A DNA stretch of 64,000 nt from Plectrocnemia conspersa (Eukaryota > Arthropoda > Insecta > Trichoptera > Polycentropodidae): contig VTFK01000074.1 in NCBI GenBank assembly GCA_009617715.1, forward strand, positions 310,001 to 374,000, given 5' to 3'. Positions within the stretch are counted from its first letter, which is position 1, and every line of letters begins with the position of its first letter. The notes beneath the pieces are model-generated. The model saw only the letters and a program-made list of their open reading frames with translations, was not told where the DNA came from and did not search any database. A program made the translations under genes and the position numbers. Of this stretch, positions 11,301-23,732 are shown piece after piece.

Positions 11301-12138
11301 ATCAACGAAAAGCCGTTTTTATAATAAATATCTAACTCGCGCTTGCAGTCATTCAAAATAAGCAATAAAATAATATATAGCGCAACTTTGTATACTATCC
11401 TCAAATCACTCAATAGTAAATTAATTTTTAAACTCAATAATATAAGCATTATTAATGTATCATAAAATAAACATTTTAAAACAATAAAAAAAAAACACAT
11501 ATTTAAGATTGATGAATTTTAATACATTCACGTAATTAAATCATGTTCATTAGGAACAGATTGCCGACCCTTTTTTGAAAATATTTCATAGTACATCCAG
11601 CCAGCCCTTCATCGTTCGTTTCGTCAATTCGACGTAATTCCATTTATTATCTAGACGTGAATTTTCCGCGTTTCAAACTTCACTAGGCGAATATAAGTAT
11701 GTAGGTTAATCTCGTGGGACTTTTCCCGAAATGAAATTTCACAGCAACGAAAAGATTAAACTAGTATATGTTTGTGTCTTAATTAGATTTAGTATTTTTG
11801 ACAGTACGTATACACAAATATGCATTTTAAACATTCATGCGTGTCTGGAAATAATTTTCGTTAAAGACCTTCCAATTTACTGAAAATTTTAACAAACAGG
11901 TTTCCGGTCACTCGGTTCACGTAACCATTTGTGTTAGTTTAACTAGTTGACGTTAAGCCCGTTTGTGCCATTATTTTAAATTGCTTTTCTAAACATGAAA
12001 CAATGTAGAATTTATTAAAAAATGTAATTTGGGTAGGAAAAGCTATGTAAAGTAATATATTTACATTAAAAAATATTACAATTAATATATATTTCCGTTC
12101 TGTTTTCGAGGAATCATTTCGCCTTTGGTCTTTAGAAG
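11301..12138. other. No gene; GC-richer block at ~11590-11760
   Basis: The block holds CGTTCGTTTCGTCAATTCG, TTTATTATCTAGACGTG and CTCGTGGGACTTTTCCCG. It is a candidate conserved block by composition. The rest is AT-rich with no recognised feature. Confidence 0.2.
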
Positions 12139-12285
12139 TTGATTTTATTTTAAAGGGTTGCGAAGTCAGTCTCGCTGACAGAGGTTCCTCAAGGTTATAA
12201 CCTGAGGCCTCTGCACTTTATAAATAACATAAATACGCGATTTCTTAATTGAATTTAAATAAATAAAATAAATATCACTGCTAAA
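12139..12285 (+). pseudogene. LINE reverse-transcriptase scrap with 3' tail
   Basis: Translation of 12166-12253 gives SVSLTEVPQGYNLRPLHFIN, then NINTRFLN and a stop. This fits the RT block written GVPQGSxLGPLLFxxFINDI in jockey-like non-LTR elements, with several substitutions. The codons run directly into an AATTTAAATAAATAAAATAA tail shared with the repeats at 54031 and 62663. It looks like an internally deleted element that kept an RT fragment and its 3' tail. The upstream 35 bp recur at 3356-3430. Confidence 0.55.
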
Positions 12286-13959
12286 ATCAATTAAGTTTTA
12301 TCAGATATTTTAAATGTAATTTGGTATAAATGAAAATTTAAAATACCTTCCACGAAACACTTTATCTTTATAATACCATTACACTTAATTGATCAACGGT
12401 TAAATTTTATGATTTCAAGGTTTGATAAAACCATAATTTTGAGGTACAACATATTTAATTTAATAACTCAGCAAATTATAAGCAATCATTATTGTACAAA
12501 TAGTGGTTATCTAATATCCAGAAATTATCATTATATATACACAATAATCGGTATTGGTCGATTTGAGAATTTCACATTAACGTTTAGAACATAATTCGAT
12601 TAAACCCTTTATACATATTTTAGTAATGATAATGTACCTTCATACAACACAAAACACACTGATATAATATTATATATTTAACTAATAAAGTCTATATTAC
12701 TCATTAAAATTATTAGCAATTAAAACCAATAGAGGAAAATATTCTTATGATTTATTTTGTTAATATGAGAGTTTCAGAGAATTCCAAATTTATAATCAAA
12801 TACAGTAGATCGATTTTCAATCGAATATTCGAATAATAGATCAAATTTTCATAAAATATTTGTTTATACTATCTCGAATAACATTAAAATAAAAGCTTAG
12901 AATGAAACAATTTGTATATTTGAGCAATTCGTTTTTTTTTTTTCAATATATCCGAGTGCCTAGTGCCGAAAACATGTAAAACGTGGATAATTGAAATGGT
13001 CGTTTTACCAAGATTCAATATGACTTAGTATAATTAGCCATTAGTGAAAGTGCACTTTCAGTAATATCAACGATGGAAATGTTTCTTTGTCATTATGGTC
13101 CTTGAAACACGTGCGTAATATTTTTTTTTTTATTTCCTTAATGTATGAGTATATGAAAATTTTCGTATTTATTAATTTTGAGACGCACGGACGTCATTTG
13201 GGGGATGCATTTTATTACCCTAAATTTTGAAATAGACATGTGTGTCTTTTGTTAAAATACGAGATACTCAAAAAAAAGTTTATGTGCCGCAATACGTAAT
13301 TAAAAAGAAGCACAATAATATTAGCCATTTAAGTAGTAATAATTTTAAGCGTTTATTTTTAAGCTAATTCAAAGCACAATAATAAAAATATTCGAAACGA
13401 AAATGATTATTGCGTAAAATTTAAAGTCTGCCAGTCTTAGAAGAACCCTTAGCGATCCAAATGCATATTAATCAGTTTACAAGGGCCCTCATCTCGAAAT
13501 CAAAGAGCCAGAGCTCGCAAACCTTGTGATTTTATTGATTTTTAAGTATAAAAATCTTCACTTCTTCGAGACTCAGCTTTCACAATCGATTTTCGTTATG
13601 GGGTCATTACCGTTAAAATTTTTTTTTTCTATTTTTATTTTTATTAAACTTTTTTATCACCAATGATTTTTTAAATATTTATCAATATTAAAAAATAATT
13701 ATTTGGCGCACAAACATAATTTAATACAAACAATATTTATGTACAAATGTAGTAGCGAATTTGAGTTTATTTCGTTCGTAACGTTAGTTAAAATTAAATA
13801 AAACCTATAGTAAGAGTGTAAACATTAATTAAGTTGTAATTTAATTGGGTTGAAATTTTCATTTAACGATAATTGCATTCATCAATTACCAAAGCGCCGA
13901 ATTCAAAAATGCGTGGATGGATATTCGAAAATATCTATTTTGACAAAGTTTAAAGTATG
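12286..13959. other. AT-rich DNA, no gene recognised
   Basis: Long T runs (12931, 13121, 13620) and scattered short frames without domains. A slightly GC-richer patch lies at 13440-13520. Confidence 0.35.
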
Positions 13960-14360
13960 TTGGCGAAATGCATTTGACGCGTGTCTATGAGTGCGACAAC
14001 CTAGACGCAACCCTTACCGCTTTATATGATGAAATTTACGGTGTGTTTGACAAATGTTTCTCCAGGAAACGAAACTGCACGAGCGGTAAAGTATACCAAA
14101 AATGGTTTTCGATGGATATTATCGCAACACTCAAAAGGAAGCAAATTTTTTAAAGTGTCAAGCTAAGAAAATGACGATCTCATGCCACCGAGATGAATTA
14201 AAGAGTGTGAAAATTCTTTATTGGTGATCTAAGAAAGTTTTGGAGGTTCGTTGGTTCTAAGCGATGCGCAAAATACGCGCCGACAATAATGTATAAACTT
14301 TTGCATCCTATAAAAATATCGCTGATGCTTTTGCGAAATATTATTGTTGCGTCTGAGAGT
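13960..14360 (+). pseudogene. Jockey-like LINE fragment (endonuclease-RT linker)
   Basis: The first frame (13968-14153) reads TALYDEIYGVFDKCFSRKR followed by YQKWFSMDIIATLKRKQ. This is the region between endonuclease and RT in jockey/CR1-type elements, usually written YPxWFxxxLxxxIKxKxxxxKK. After a shift, 14228-14300 reads KFWRFVGSKR, then CAKYAPTIMYK. In a third frame, 14317-14353 reads NIADAFAKYYCCV, equivalent to the IADAFAxYFSSV block just before RT. The blocks are in the expected order on one strand but broken by frameshifts, so this is a dead copy. The RT domain itself is missing. Confidence 0.75.
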
Positions 14361-15779
14361 TTAGTTTCACAGGACTGGACTTGAAGAGCTGTCAGGTGAG
14401 AGTATGGCCAGTGACTTTTGGCTGCGAGCTTTAGAGTGCCCTAGAGAGTCGCGATCATGTCCCTTATTCTTGTTTGTTAAGGCAAAGACGTCAGCGCTTG
14501 AGAACGCTTCTCTTACACGAGCCATCCAGGTTCTCAACAAACTTGCCAAACACAATGATGTTTTTAGTGATAGCTATGAGGAGCCAAAAAAAATTTGTGG
14601 GATGGTGCTCATCTATTTTATGGTGTGCAGCAAATCTTTTTTTTAATCTTTATAATTGTTTAAATAATGACTAAAGAAATCTGTCAAGTCATGATGTCAG
14701 AGTTGTAATAATCATAAAAAACATTATATCCAGCAGATAAAATTGCTTTTAATTTTTTTAGAGGCTAATTATATTGATCATAAAAAATGTATTTTGAAGA
14801 AATTTTAACGTGTTTTTTTAGTAATTAAGAAATTCATAAAAAGCTACTTCTTTTTAATAATAATTAGTAAAGTCTACTATTGCTCCTCTTACAATATTAT
14901 GATTAGTTGTCGGTTTTTCACTGTAGTGAAATACCGCAGCTAGTAGACGTGCGGGTATTGAACCCTAAAGCTAAATTTTATTGACTTTAATAACACCTTG
15001 TATACAAATTTATAAATAAAATTCATTGGCAAAGGTTAAATAATATATAAATAATGTGGTTAAGGTGTTGTAAATCATAAATGATATTAAAATTATTCCA
15101 GACACTTTTTTGACGTACTAAATATATAATTATTCATAGAATTTAAATTTTGTTAAAAAAAAAGATCGTACAGAAATTTTTCACGATTTAGTAATTTAAA
15201 GTGACGTAAAAAAATACGACTTGGTTGTTGCTTAAATACGGTTATTTTAGAGGTCAAATCGTTGTTTTTTTCTACGCAAAGACGTCGACGACATTTTAAC
15301 TAAAAGGACAATTTGTGATATTGGATTTTGATTGTTTTATGAAAAGTTTTAAATGAAAAGGTTTTGTAATTACAATATACAACATAAAATTAAATACACG
15401 CTTTGTTAAGCGTATACACTAACATATAATTGCTTGTAATATGATCAATTAATATGCTTGTATTCGTTAATTATTGATATTGATATAGAACGTGAAAACA
15501 AACGGTATGTATCTATAAGTTTGATTAAAACAACACATTTCTTATAGCTTGATAATATTCAATAATAAAAATAACATTAAATATATATACATCTTTTTGT
15601 TAGGACAACCACTACATTTTTCGACAAAACTTATTTGTAAAATACAGATCAAGTTTATTTGTCACGCCGATGTTATACAAACAATGCAATTTTCAAATAT
15701 ACCTTGTCAAAAAACAGTCGGTATCTATACCAACACAAAAGAAATACACTATTCATACAAGTGCTGACAAAGTCAATGG
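14361..15779. other. Unassigned; may include more LINE debris
   Basis: A plus frame at 14404-14646 (FLFVKAKTSALENASL, then LNKLAKHNDVF) looks coding-like but matches nothing I know. Beyond 14650 the DNA is AT-rich, with a TTTCACTGTAGTGAAA palindrome at ~14916 and a GGGTATTGAACCC hairpin at ~14953. No other feature is seen. Confidence 0.25.
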
Positions 15780-15880
15780 AATATTCCGACTTACTTTACA
15801 GTTATATGCATAATGCGTTACAACGGAGTAAATCTGTATCAACTGGATAAGTCAATCAAACATAATGCATACAAGGCTTT
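15780..15880 (+). repeat. Dispersed repeat shared with 62125-62195
   Basis: AATGCGTTACAACGGAGTAA, then ATCTGTATCAACT, then TCAATCAAACATAATG matches the 62.1-kb copy at about 80% by eye over ~65 bp. Both copies lie downstream of LINE remnants on the same strand, so this may be a LINE 3' region. That link is inferred. Confidence 0.5.
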
Positions 15881-17459
15881 CTGAAATTATGCGCGCGTTG
15901 GGAGCTAAAAAAATAAAAGTTAATACCATAGTTATTTAATGTCAATGACAAAATATTATATCACACAATAAGCTCAATTTTATTATCGATTTTAAGCAAC
16001 GGTTTGAATTATATACACACATATGTACATCCAAGTCAAAATTACTTTTTGCACTCTTCTTTTTATATAATACGAAAATTGGGACCTCTAAAATCGGATG
16101 CTAGAGTCTCGCATGACGATTTCCATTCCAGATCGACCTTAACATCGGGTAGTTTGACTCCGGAAATTAAACTTTTCCATCGAAACGTACATTTTGGATT
16201 GTCAACTTTTGAAAAAGGGCCCTTTGCATTCTTTCGAAACTTTAACTTTTAACTCGAATATATATGATAAAATTTAAATGATTTTGAATGTGAAATCTAA
16301 CATAAATTATAAAAAAAAGTCTCATAAATTATTAATATTTAATTATTTTCATAATATAAATATTTATGACACATTGGTTGATTTATTATTTTTAAGAGAT
16401 TTAGCTGAAGTACCTTAATAAATTAAATTATTAAGCCTATGGTATATTTCATAAATGTCGAAGAAGTATGTATATCGATGATTCAATAAAAAATATAAAA
16501 TAAAATTTAGATTCGTAACAAATTATGAAAAAAATATTCTAAATATAGTAAATAACTTTAACCTTCCTCTGATTGTTTCCTTGCGTTATCGCATACTTTC
16601 CTGGGTTTAATTTGTATTATATTTGCAACTAAGCTTCGTCTAAAGTTATCCATAGATCTATACGTTATTTCTCGAGCGGAATTTTGCCCAAAGATCACGT
16701 AAATCGCTCACTTTGCGTTTATCCTAATCGGGATCAATAGCCGCCGAGGAATTGTTTTCCCAAAACCAGAGGGGAACTTTTCAATTAAAACTTGAAACGA
16801 GAAATTTAATCGCGGCTCGGTTACCATACACGAGTTTGGTAATTGTGGATAAATCGCTGGTGGGTGTGACATTCAATATTATCGCTGCGAATTGAATTCA
16901 ATTTTGTTGTTCTATTATGAGTTTTATTTTCTATTGCTAAGAAAATTCATTCAATTTTCATTAAGATGCTCTAATAGTGTCCGTAGCACTGTACTATTGA
17001 AATGGTTTCTTTATGTTTTTTTTATTCTATCGAGTTTCATTCCACTATACTATGGCCTCTTCTCTATTTATTATTGAGTGGTTTTATAAAGTAAAAACAT
17101 ATTATATTTAAAATATGTAAATATATACTACATAAATAGCTTTAATGAGAATATATAATAGTATATATTATAGTTAATAATATCATAAACAATCCGTCAT
17201 TGCTACTTGATTAATATTTTGATAAAATATTTTTCTTTATTGTTCTGTTTTTTTTACTGATTCTTTGCATACTTGTTCTAATTGCTAACAATACACATCA
17301 ATGATTATTGTTTCATCTGTATGCACAATAGCACTATAATCGCAAACTGCAATCGTTTGTCTAACAAAACATTAGATATTAGCAAAATACTCAGGATTGC
17401 ACAATAACCCAGAATACTTTAGAAAGCCACTAATTAGCACAAAAGCTCGTTATACTATT
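15881..17459. other. No gene; GC-richer blocks at ~16075-16250 and ~16640-16880
   Basis: The first block contains CGCATGACGATTTCCATTCC and GAAAAAGGGCCCTTTGC. The second contains GGGATCAATAGCCGCCGAGG and TTAATCGCGGCTCGGTTACC, with several TAAT cores. Both stand out from AT-rich flanks and have no coding motif. They are candidate conserved blocks by composition. Confidence 0.25.
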
Positions 17460-19750
17460 ATTTTTATAAGGTACAAATCTGTTCTAAAAAATCGTTATTT
17501 TAATTGGTCTGATGATGATAAAAAATGTATATTATCGTAATCACCGAAACATATTTAAAACCACACGTTATTAAACATTTACATCCCCAACTTTTTTTGT
17601 TTCTCATGACCGGGCGGAGGAGTCACGATATTTGTAAATAAATCAATAAAACACAGTCGCGATGCAAATTAAACATAAAAATAGAATAATATAATAATAA
17701 TTGTCGCAGGTTATAGTTCCCCAGGATGTGTATTGATTTCTAATGATCTCGATGCGATGTTTGCTCTTGGGGATTCGGTTATTTTAACCGCAGATCTGAA
17801 CGCTAGACACGTGCATTGGAATTGTTCCGGTGTGAATCGATCCGGGACGACGCTTTTTAACTACTTGCACGACATGGATACGATTTTAAATCAGAAACGC
17901 ATTGCCCTACCAGCCGCATGACGTTGTCAATTTTAGATATTGCGTTAGTTAATGGTAGAGCTAAGATTTCAGATATGCAATATATCCAAGCCTTGTCCAC
18001 GAACCACCTTCCTGTGTTTTTTTACACTGAAGGGTGAGACTGATGTTATCCATAAAATTGTCATTGATTGTAACAGGGCTGTATAGTATAGTGATACTAA
18101 AACTAATCGAACAAGCTAAAATATATCAAATATCGTGAGTACCGACGCGTAAAAAAAATAATAATTATATTAAACTTACTCCATCGTGTATTAAATTAAT
18201 TAAAATATAAATCTCTGCAATTAAAAACTTTAATAAACAAACCGATAATATTCGCGATAAAATTCAGAGCATTTAAAACGAAATATGGTCGCGAAAACTT
18301 AAAAATTCAAAACCAGCAAATACATTACAGAAAGTACTAAAATCGCTTAAAAATAAATATACAGAAATTCCACGGCTAAAAATTGTAAATATCATAGCTG
18401 ACACAGATCAGGATAAGGTAGAGACGTTAGCTGACGCTTTTTCTGTATCGTATGAACTTAGTAAATATTTTAAAACGAAATAAATAGATCAATAAAAAAA
18501 TAAAAGCAATAGATTTATTTCGCAAAATTAGCTGACGGGAAATTTTAAATGTTAATAAAAACTTAAAAAATTCTAGAATTGCGAGATTTGATAACACGTT
18601 GATTAAACACTTTCCTGGAATTTGCATTCATTACTTAACAAATATATTTAACGCCTGCATATCTTTTGGGTATTTCAAAACCAGTAAAATTTATCCGATA
18701 AAAAAACCCGATAAGGATCCTATAAATCCGATTAGTTATCGCCCCATCAGCTTATTACCGTAATTTAGTAAAATATTCGAAAAAAGAATCCTTATGTATT
18801 TTAAAGAATCTTTGAAGAATAAAATTATTAACGAATCAACTTAATAGTTTAACGGAGCACATATGCGCCTTTTTTAATATGAAAAAAAGTACGTGACTTT
18901 TAATGTGAGATATAGATAAAGCTTTTGACACAGTATGGCATGACAGTTTGATTCACCAACTACACAAAAACAAATCCTGACTATCTGCTACCCTTAATAT
19001 TCTTATACTTGAAAAGTAGAAGCTATGTTGTTTCACTAAATAGTGAACACTCGATGGCGCGTAAAATTCCAGCTGAGGTTCCTCAGGGAAGTTTGCTCGG
19101 GCCGTTCCTCCTCATCTTGTATACAAACGATATCCCAAAAATACGCGTTTATCTATGTACAACTAGCTATTTCAAATAGTGCTTATGGTCTTAAACCAAT
19201 CGTGAGAGGTGGAAAAGTAAAACCAACCATTTTCACAAAATGTAGACAAACATTGACATAACTTCTCTTAAATGAAGACGGCAATGACGTAAAATGAATA
19301 ACAAGCGTTAAATACCTGGGGTTATACATGAACTCCAAGCTTCATTGAAACTTCGCTCTAAGGGGCTTACCGCCATTGCGGCCCTTAGACAGATATTTAT
19401 TTTAAAAAAAGCGCTTAAGCTAACATAGTTTTAACGGTAGTATTTCAAAATCACTGAAAACGACTTCTCACTAAAGCAAATGTTTTAAAAAGTACGAACA
19501 AGTGTACTAATAAAGGTACCGAAAAAAATGTGTAAAAAAATATCATCTAACAAGAGTCTAGTTTTAACACTCCCTATTTCTTTACAAATATATAAACTGA
19601 AACACCATCGTACTGAATCAATTTATTCAGACACTTCGGTGAGGAATTTCATCTACAACTACTACTATGGACTTGGAATAAAACAAAGAAGAAATCTACG
19701 ACGAACCTTTACTATTACAATTAAGCAATGCTTAATTGTATTACGGTAAT
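17460..19750 (+). pseudogene. Jockey-clade non-LTR retrotransposon, heavily mutated
   Basis: Blocks of an endonuclease-RT polyprotein appear in order. ITETYLKPH lies near 17540 and PGGGVTIFVNKS at 17610. ADLNARHVHW is near 17790, with ILDIALVNG and LSTNHLPVFF following at 17930-18020; all are AP-endonuclease-like blocks. LADAFSVSYELS is near 18430. RT blocks follow: KKPDKD near 18700, ISYRPISLLP at 18731-18760, and DIDKAFDTVWHD at 18909, which keeps the motif-A aspartate. IPAEVPQGSLLGPFLLILY starts near 19066. The YxDD box position reads AFIYVQLA at 19145, so the catalytic aspartates are lost. ITSVKYLGLYMNSKLH is near 19296. A residual frame at 19528-19749 may be the C-terminus. Many stops and shifts show it is inactive. 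The ORF1 region is not seen. Confidence 0.85.
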
Positions 19751-20027
19751 ATAATTATTTAACTTGACTCACAGTAACTAAATAATAAAGTTGTTAAGCA
19801 TAGAATCAAATAAGTCAATAATCGAAAGTCAAACTGATACATCCATTAAAAAAAAATTGTTTATATAGTATTTTTAATGTGAAATTGTTTGTTATCATTT
19901 GAAATATCTATGACTTTGAAAAATTTAATTATTTATATATAAAGTTTATTCTAAAGAATTATATATAGTAAATATATCTTACTTATATTGCAGTCAGGCT
20001 TATATTTTTATGATGCATAAAGAAGTC

Positions 20028-20058
20028 ACTCACCTGAAAAAATACAAAAATATGTTAG
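20028..20058 (-). promoter_or_regulatory. Candidate recursive splice (ratchet) site
   Basis: On the minus strand the order is a CTAAC branch-point consensus (20058-20054), a T-rich tract ATATTTTTGTATTTTTT, then CAG|GTGAGT with the junction between 20034 and 20033. The presumed branch A is 21 nt from the AG. This is a full 3' splice site fused directly to a strong 5' splice site, the layout of zero-length-exon ratchet points known from long insect introns. No flanking coding exon is evident. Alternatives are a real minus-strand exon starting with GTGAGT, or chance. Confidence 0.45.
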
Positions 20059-21530
20059 TGTTTTTGGATAAAAAAAATAGTATAAAATAATCACGAAGCT
20101 ATAGCACATCTATCGATTAGGCTATTTTTTCAAGCAAAAATAAATATGAAATTATTCCTAATTATTTAATATTAATATATAATGTGAACTACTAAAACTT
20201 TGTCTACTAACAAGTTGGTTTTTATTTTATTAAAAATATTTAAAAGCCTTTCATGTCAAAGATTTTTAATTAAATCAAACACAAGAAGCCCCTGTGCTTA
20301 AAATGGAAAACTTGTATTTTTTAAAACCTTTTCAAACGAAGTATTCTGCTTTGAAAAATAATATCTTTGATTAAATCGCCGATATTTTTTAGAATTTATT
20401 TTTCATCCGTTATATTGTACATTTATATTATATAACATTTTCCCCGCGAATATTTGATAAAAAAACACGACCTAAACTTGTCTATGTTCAAATACAATAT
20501 ATACACATACAATATAGTTTACTTTCGCTACAAAAAAAAACATATTGAACTTTGTCCAGATCGTTGCCCTCTTCTCCGACAGTTGAATTTCTCGCAAAAA
20601 TTTTCATATCAAAAACTCCAATCTGCACGAAAAAATAAAGCCTATAAGAAAATAAACCGTTTCCACCACGATATTTCAATATTATAATAATAAATTCAAA
20701 GCCTCGACAGTATACAATTTTTTTAATAAATATATCTTGGCACACCCTATATAACATAATACGATACGGCTGGATTTAAATGGTTCTTAATGCACATAAG
20801 CGAGTATAATATTACGTGCACTCGAAATAGATGGATTGTTGAAAATTAAACTACGAAAACCTGACGACTAATTGACAATGATGGATGACAAGATAATGCT
20901 GTACATTATGTTTTCACTTTATCATAATCATACATTTATTAAAACAGCGTTGAATCTGCTCTATTGTGTAAATAAAATAAAGAGTTATACTGAATTGTAA
21001 ATAAATATAATATAAAATATTTATAAAAAAATGACAATGACCTATTTTATGCGTTATAAATTTTATTTTTAAATGAAAAGTGTACAGCAGTGTTGCAAAC
21101 TGAACTCACGTACTCACAACGGTTGTTTAACTATTAACACACAACGTTGGTATGACATCGGTATATTAGATTAGAATAAACATTGAAAACCTAGATAGAA
21201 GGAAGCAAGGTAAAGCCAATATATAATATAAGCCGAAATGCATCTGCAGTAAAATCATTTCCCACTTCACTTCACTTTCGACTTGCTACCAATGGAGTTG
21301 ACGTCAAATAATTACAAATGACATACTACGAATTAAGAAAATTAAACCGATACAATCCAAGTCCAAGGAAAAACATATGAGCAGACTCACTATTACAATT
21401 ATTAAATTTGATTCAGCTTATCATTTTTAAGCTGTGAGACAAGTTTATGACCCAGAGCCAAAGTACAAATAAACATTTGCGTCTATACATAAGTAAGAAT
21501 TAAACTATCACACAAACTTTTGCTACCTCA
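20059..21530. other. AT-rich DNA, no gene recognised
   Basis: Opposing small frames at 20454-20757 have no domains. Nothing else stands out before the transposon at 21531. Confidence 0.35.
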
Positions 21531-22568
21531 TGCCTGCACTACACTCTATGGAAGTTGTCCGAACCGAAGTTACAACTAAAGTCGACCGAGACCTACGACT
21601 TCTGGTAAGCGACCACACTGTCGCAAATTTCAAATGACGTCCGGACGGCGGCTTCTGTCACGTAGAGCCGGCATATTTGCGCGCGATCGAAACATGTGCC
21701 AAATAATCGTAATTTTTTAATTGTCATATTATTAAAATTACGCTACTGATAATTATAAATGTTTGTGTGGGCACTCACCAATACAATATCAGTGAAAACT
21801 TTTTGGTCGTAAATATTCAATTTACGCAAAATCTTTGTTAGCTTTTGCAAAATGCTATAAGGCATAAAATTGCTACTTTAGAATACGAACAACACATCTG
21901 TGACTATTCTAGAATTTGTCGCCATCGATTCTAAATAAGAATTCGTTATGGTGTGACATTTATATAAACCGATCTAGGAAAATACATAAGGATATTCGAA
22001 ACGATTTTTTTTAACAATATCAAGTACCACTAATTATTTAATTTTATATGAAAAAAAATATATAATAACGATATCTAATAAGAATATACTATCAAAAATA
22101 TAATTTATCCCTTTTGGTGCCCTAAAATATTCAAAGATGTCAGTAAGAGTCTATTGAAGTCCCCGATAAGCATGTGGTATTATAACTTGACCACGTGACC
22201 ACGATGCGGCGCTCGACATGCGTGAAATTGAACCGAGTTACTCGTTCTATCTCAGTTTGCGAAACACTATATCATTATCTCTCTCACTCTCGTCACTTAA
22301 CACGCGAGAGAGCGAAAGGGGAAGTATCTCACCGCTCGCGCTCGAAAGAGCAGCTCCGATTTCGGTTTCTTTGACTCGGAAATATGCCGACAATATTCGG
22401 AAGCGCCAAGTCGACTGAATTACCCCAACTTAACCTCCCGTTCTCGATAATCTCGAACAACTTCCGAGAGATTTTAATGCGGGCAGAACCGAGCTTGACC
22501 TTAGTAACCCACTATATTCTCCGTCCTTGGCCAACCTTGGCCAACTTCCAGAGAGTGTAGTGCAGGCA
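21531..22568. mobile_element. Non-autonomous Harbinger-like element, copy 1
   Basis: The ends are TGCCTGCACTACACTCT, then TGGAAGTTG, and the reverse of the same at the right (CCAGAGAGTGTAGTGCAGGCA). They flank 1038 bp that recurs almost completely at 58462-59561. The flanks are TCA and TTA here and TTA/TTA in copy 2. A 3-bp TWA duplication suggests PIF/Harbinger. Subterminal features include a doubled CTTGGCCAA near the right end and a GACCACGTGACCACG palindrome-like motif. A segment at 22283-22334 matches the ends of a different MITE family. Relative to copy 2, ~30 bp are missing after CATGCGTG near 22220. No transposase is encoded. Confidence 0.7.
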
Positions 22569-23732
22569 TTAGACTTTACTATGTGAGGTCCAGTTTCAAG
22601 TCAGTTCTCATTTATTATGGCTTCTCTATGGTCCCCAAATATTAATTTTATTTATTAATTAGACAATTCATTTTTTGTATCTTTGATGAGTGACCATTTT
22701 TTTGTGATTTAGTCCTAATATTTCTCTAAATTTTGTATGTAAATATTTAAACAAAATTTTATTTATCTGTGCGAAAAATGTGTGAACAAGGTATTTTTGT
22801 ACACCTTTTGAAAGTATATAATAAAATTATTTCCATTAGAGTTTAAAACCTTATTCGGATGAATTATTAATATAATTAGTACAAAAGCTACTTAAACCGC
22901 TATTTTAAAGCGTCCGAGATATTTTTACGTCGAAATTGAGTCGTCAACGAATCGCTTCGTTACATCGAGACAGTTTAATTCAACCATAAATCACGTATCG
23001 GGGTCGAGTTGTTTTATTTTTCTCGACAGCTCGACCCCACAGGGCAGTTTTCCGACAGATTTTAAAACGTGACTTATCCTCTCTGCATCTCGTCTGTCCT
23101 TTTATAAACCACATATATACATACACGGCCATTCACGTGAATTTCCTCAATGAAAACTTCAAAGAACAAAAATAGATAGGCCGGAAGCTTTCAGGTAGAA
23201 TGTACACTTCCAAATATAGACCTACTAGAAATGGCGTTATAACGAAATTTGTTACAAGATGTTAGCAAAACTACGATTATTATAAACGTAATAATGCTTT
23301 ACATATTAAATTTAAAACCGGACATATTATGGTACAAGTCCAGTAAGCAAAGGTTAAACTCTCTAGGGAATTTAATGTATATTGTTAATACCTCTTGCTA
23401 TGAATTTAATATTTAACATATTAAAATGATTAATATATAACTTTTTTACAAGGCCAGTCATTAATATTATTTTTTTTACCCGTCATGCTCCATAATATAA
23501 TTAATTGTTCACTAACTTTTCGCAAATAACTCAGACATGCTTTTGCTTTATGTGTTTTTTAACAACAAATCTGCGCACTCGAAACGAGTTGTTTTAGCTT
23601 ACGTTCCATGTTAAAATTCGATTAATATTATATCACGTATTCTACGTAGAAATAAACACATATGTAATATTATGGACGTTTATAATAAACCTATTTATTA
23701 TTTATAATTACTAGATTAAAATAAAGATGTAC
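22569..23732. other. No gene; GC-richer block ~22890-23110 with a hairpin
   Basis: The block holds GTCGTCAACGAATCGCTTCG and ACCATAAATCACGT. It also has an inverted pair GGGGTCGAG / CTCGACCCC (22999-23038) around a T-rich loop of ~22 nt. It is a candidate regulatory block. The remaining sequence is AT-rich without features. Confidence 0.25.

Noticed and set aside
14393..14405. TCAGGTGAGAG as a recursive splice site
   Set aside because: No polypyrimidine tract or branch point precedes it.
14940..14970. B-box-like GGTTCAATACC on the minus strand
   Set aside because: No A box at a suitable distance upstream on that strand and no cloverleaf.
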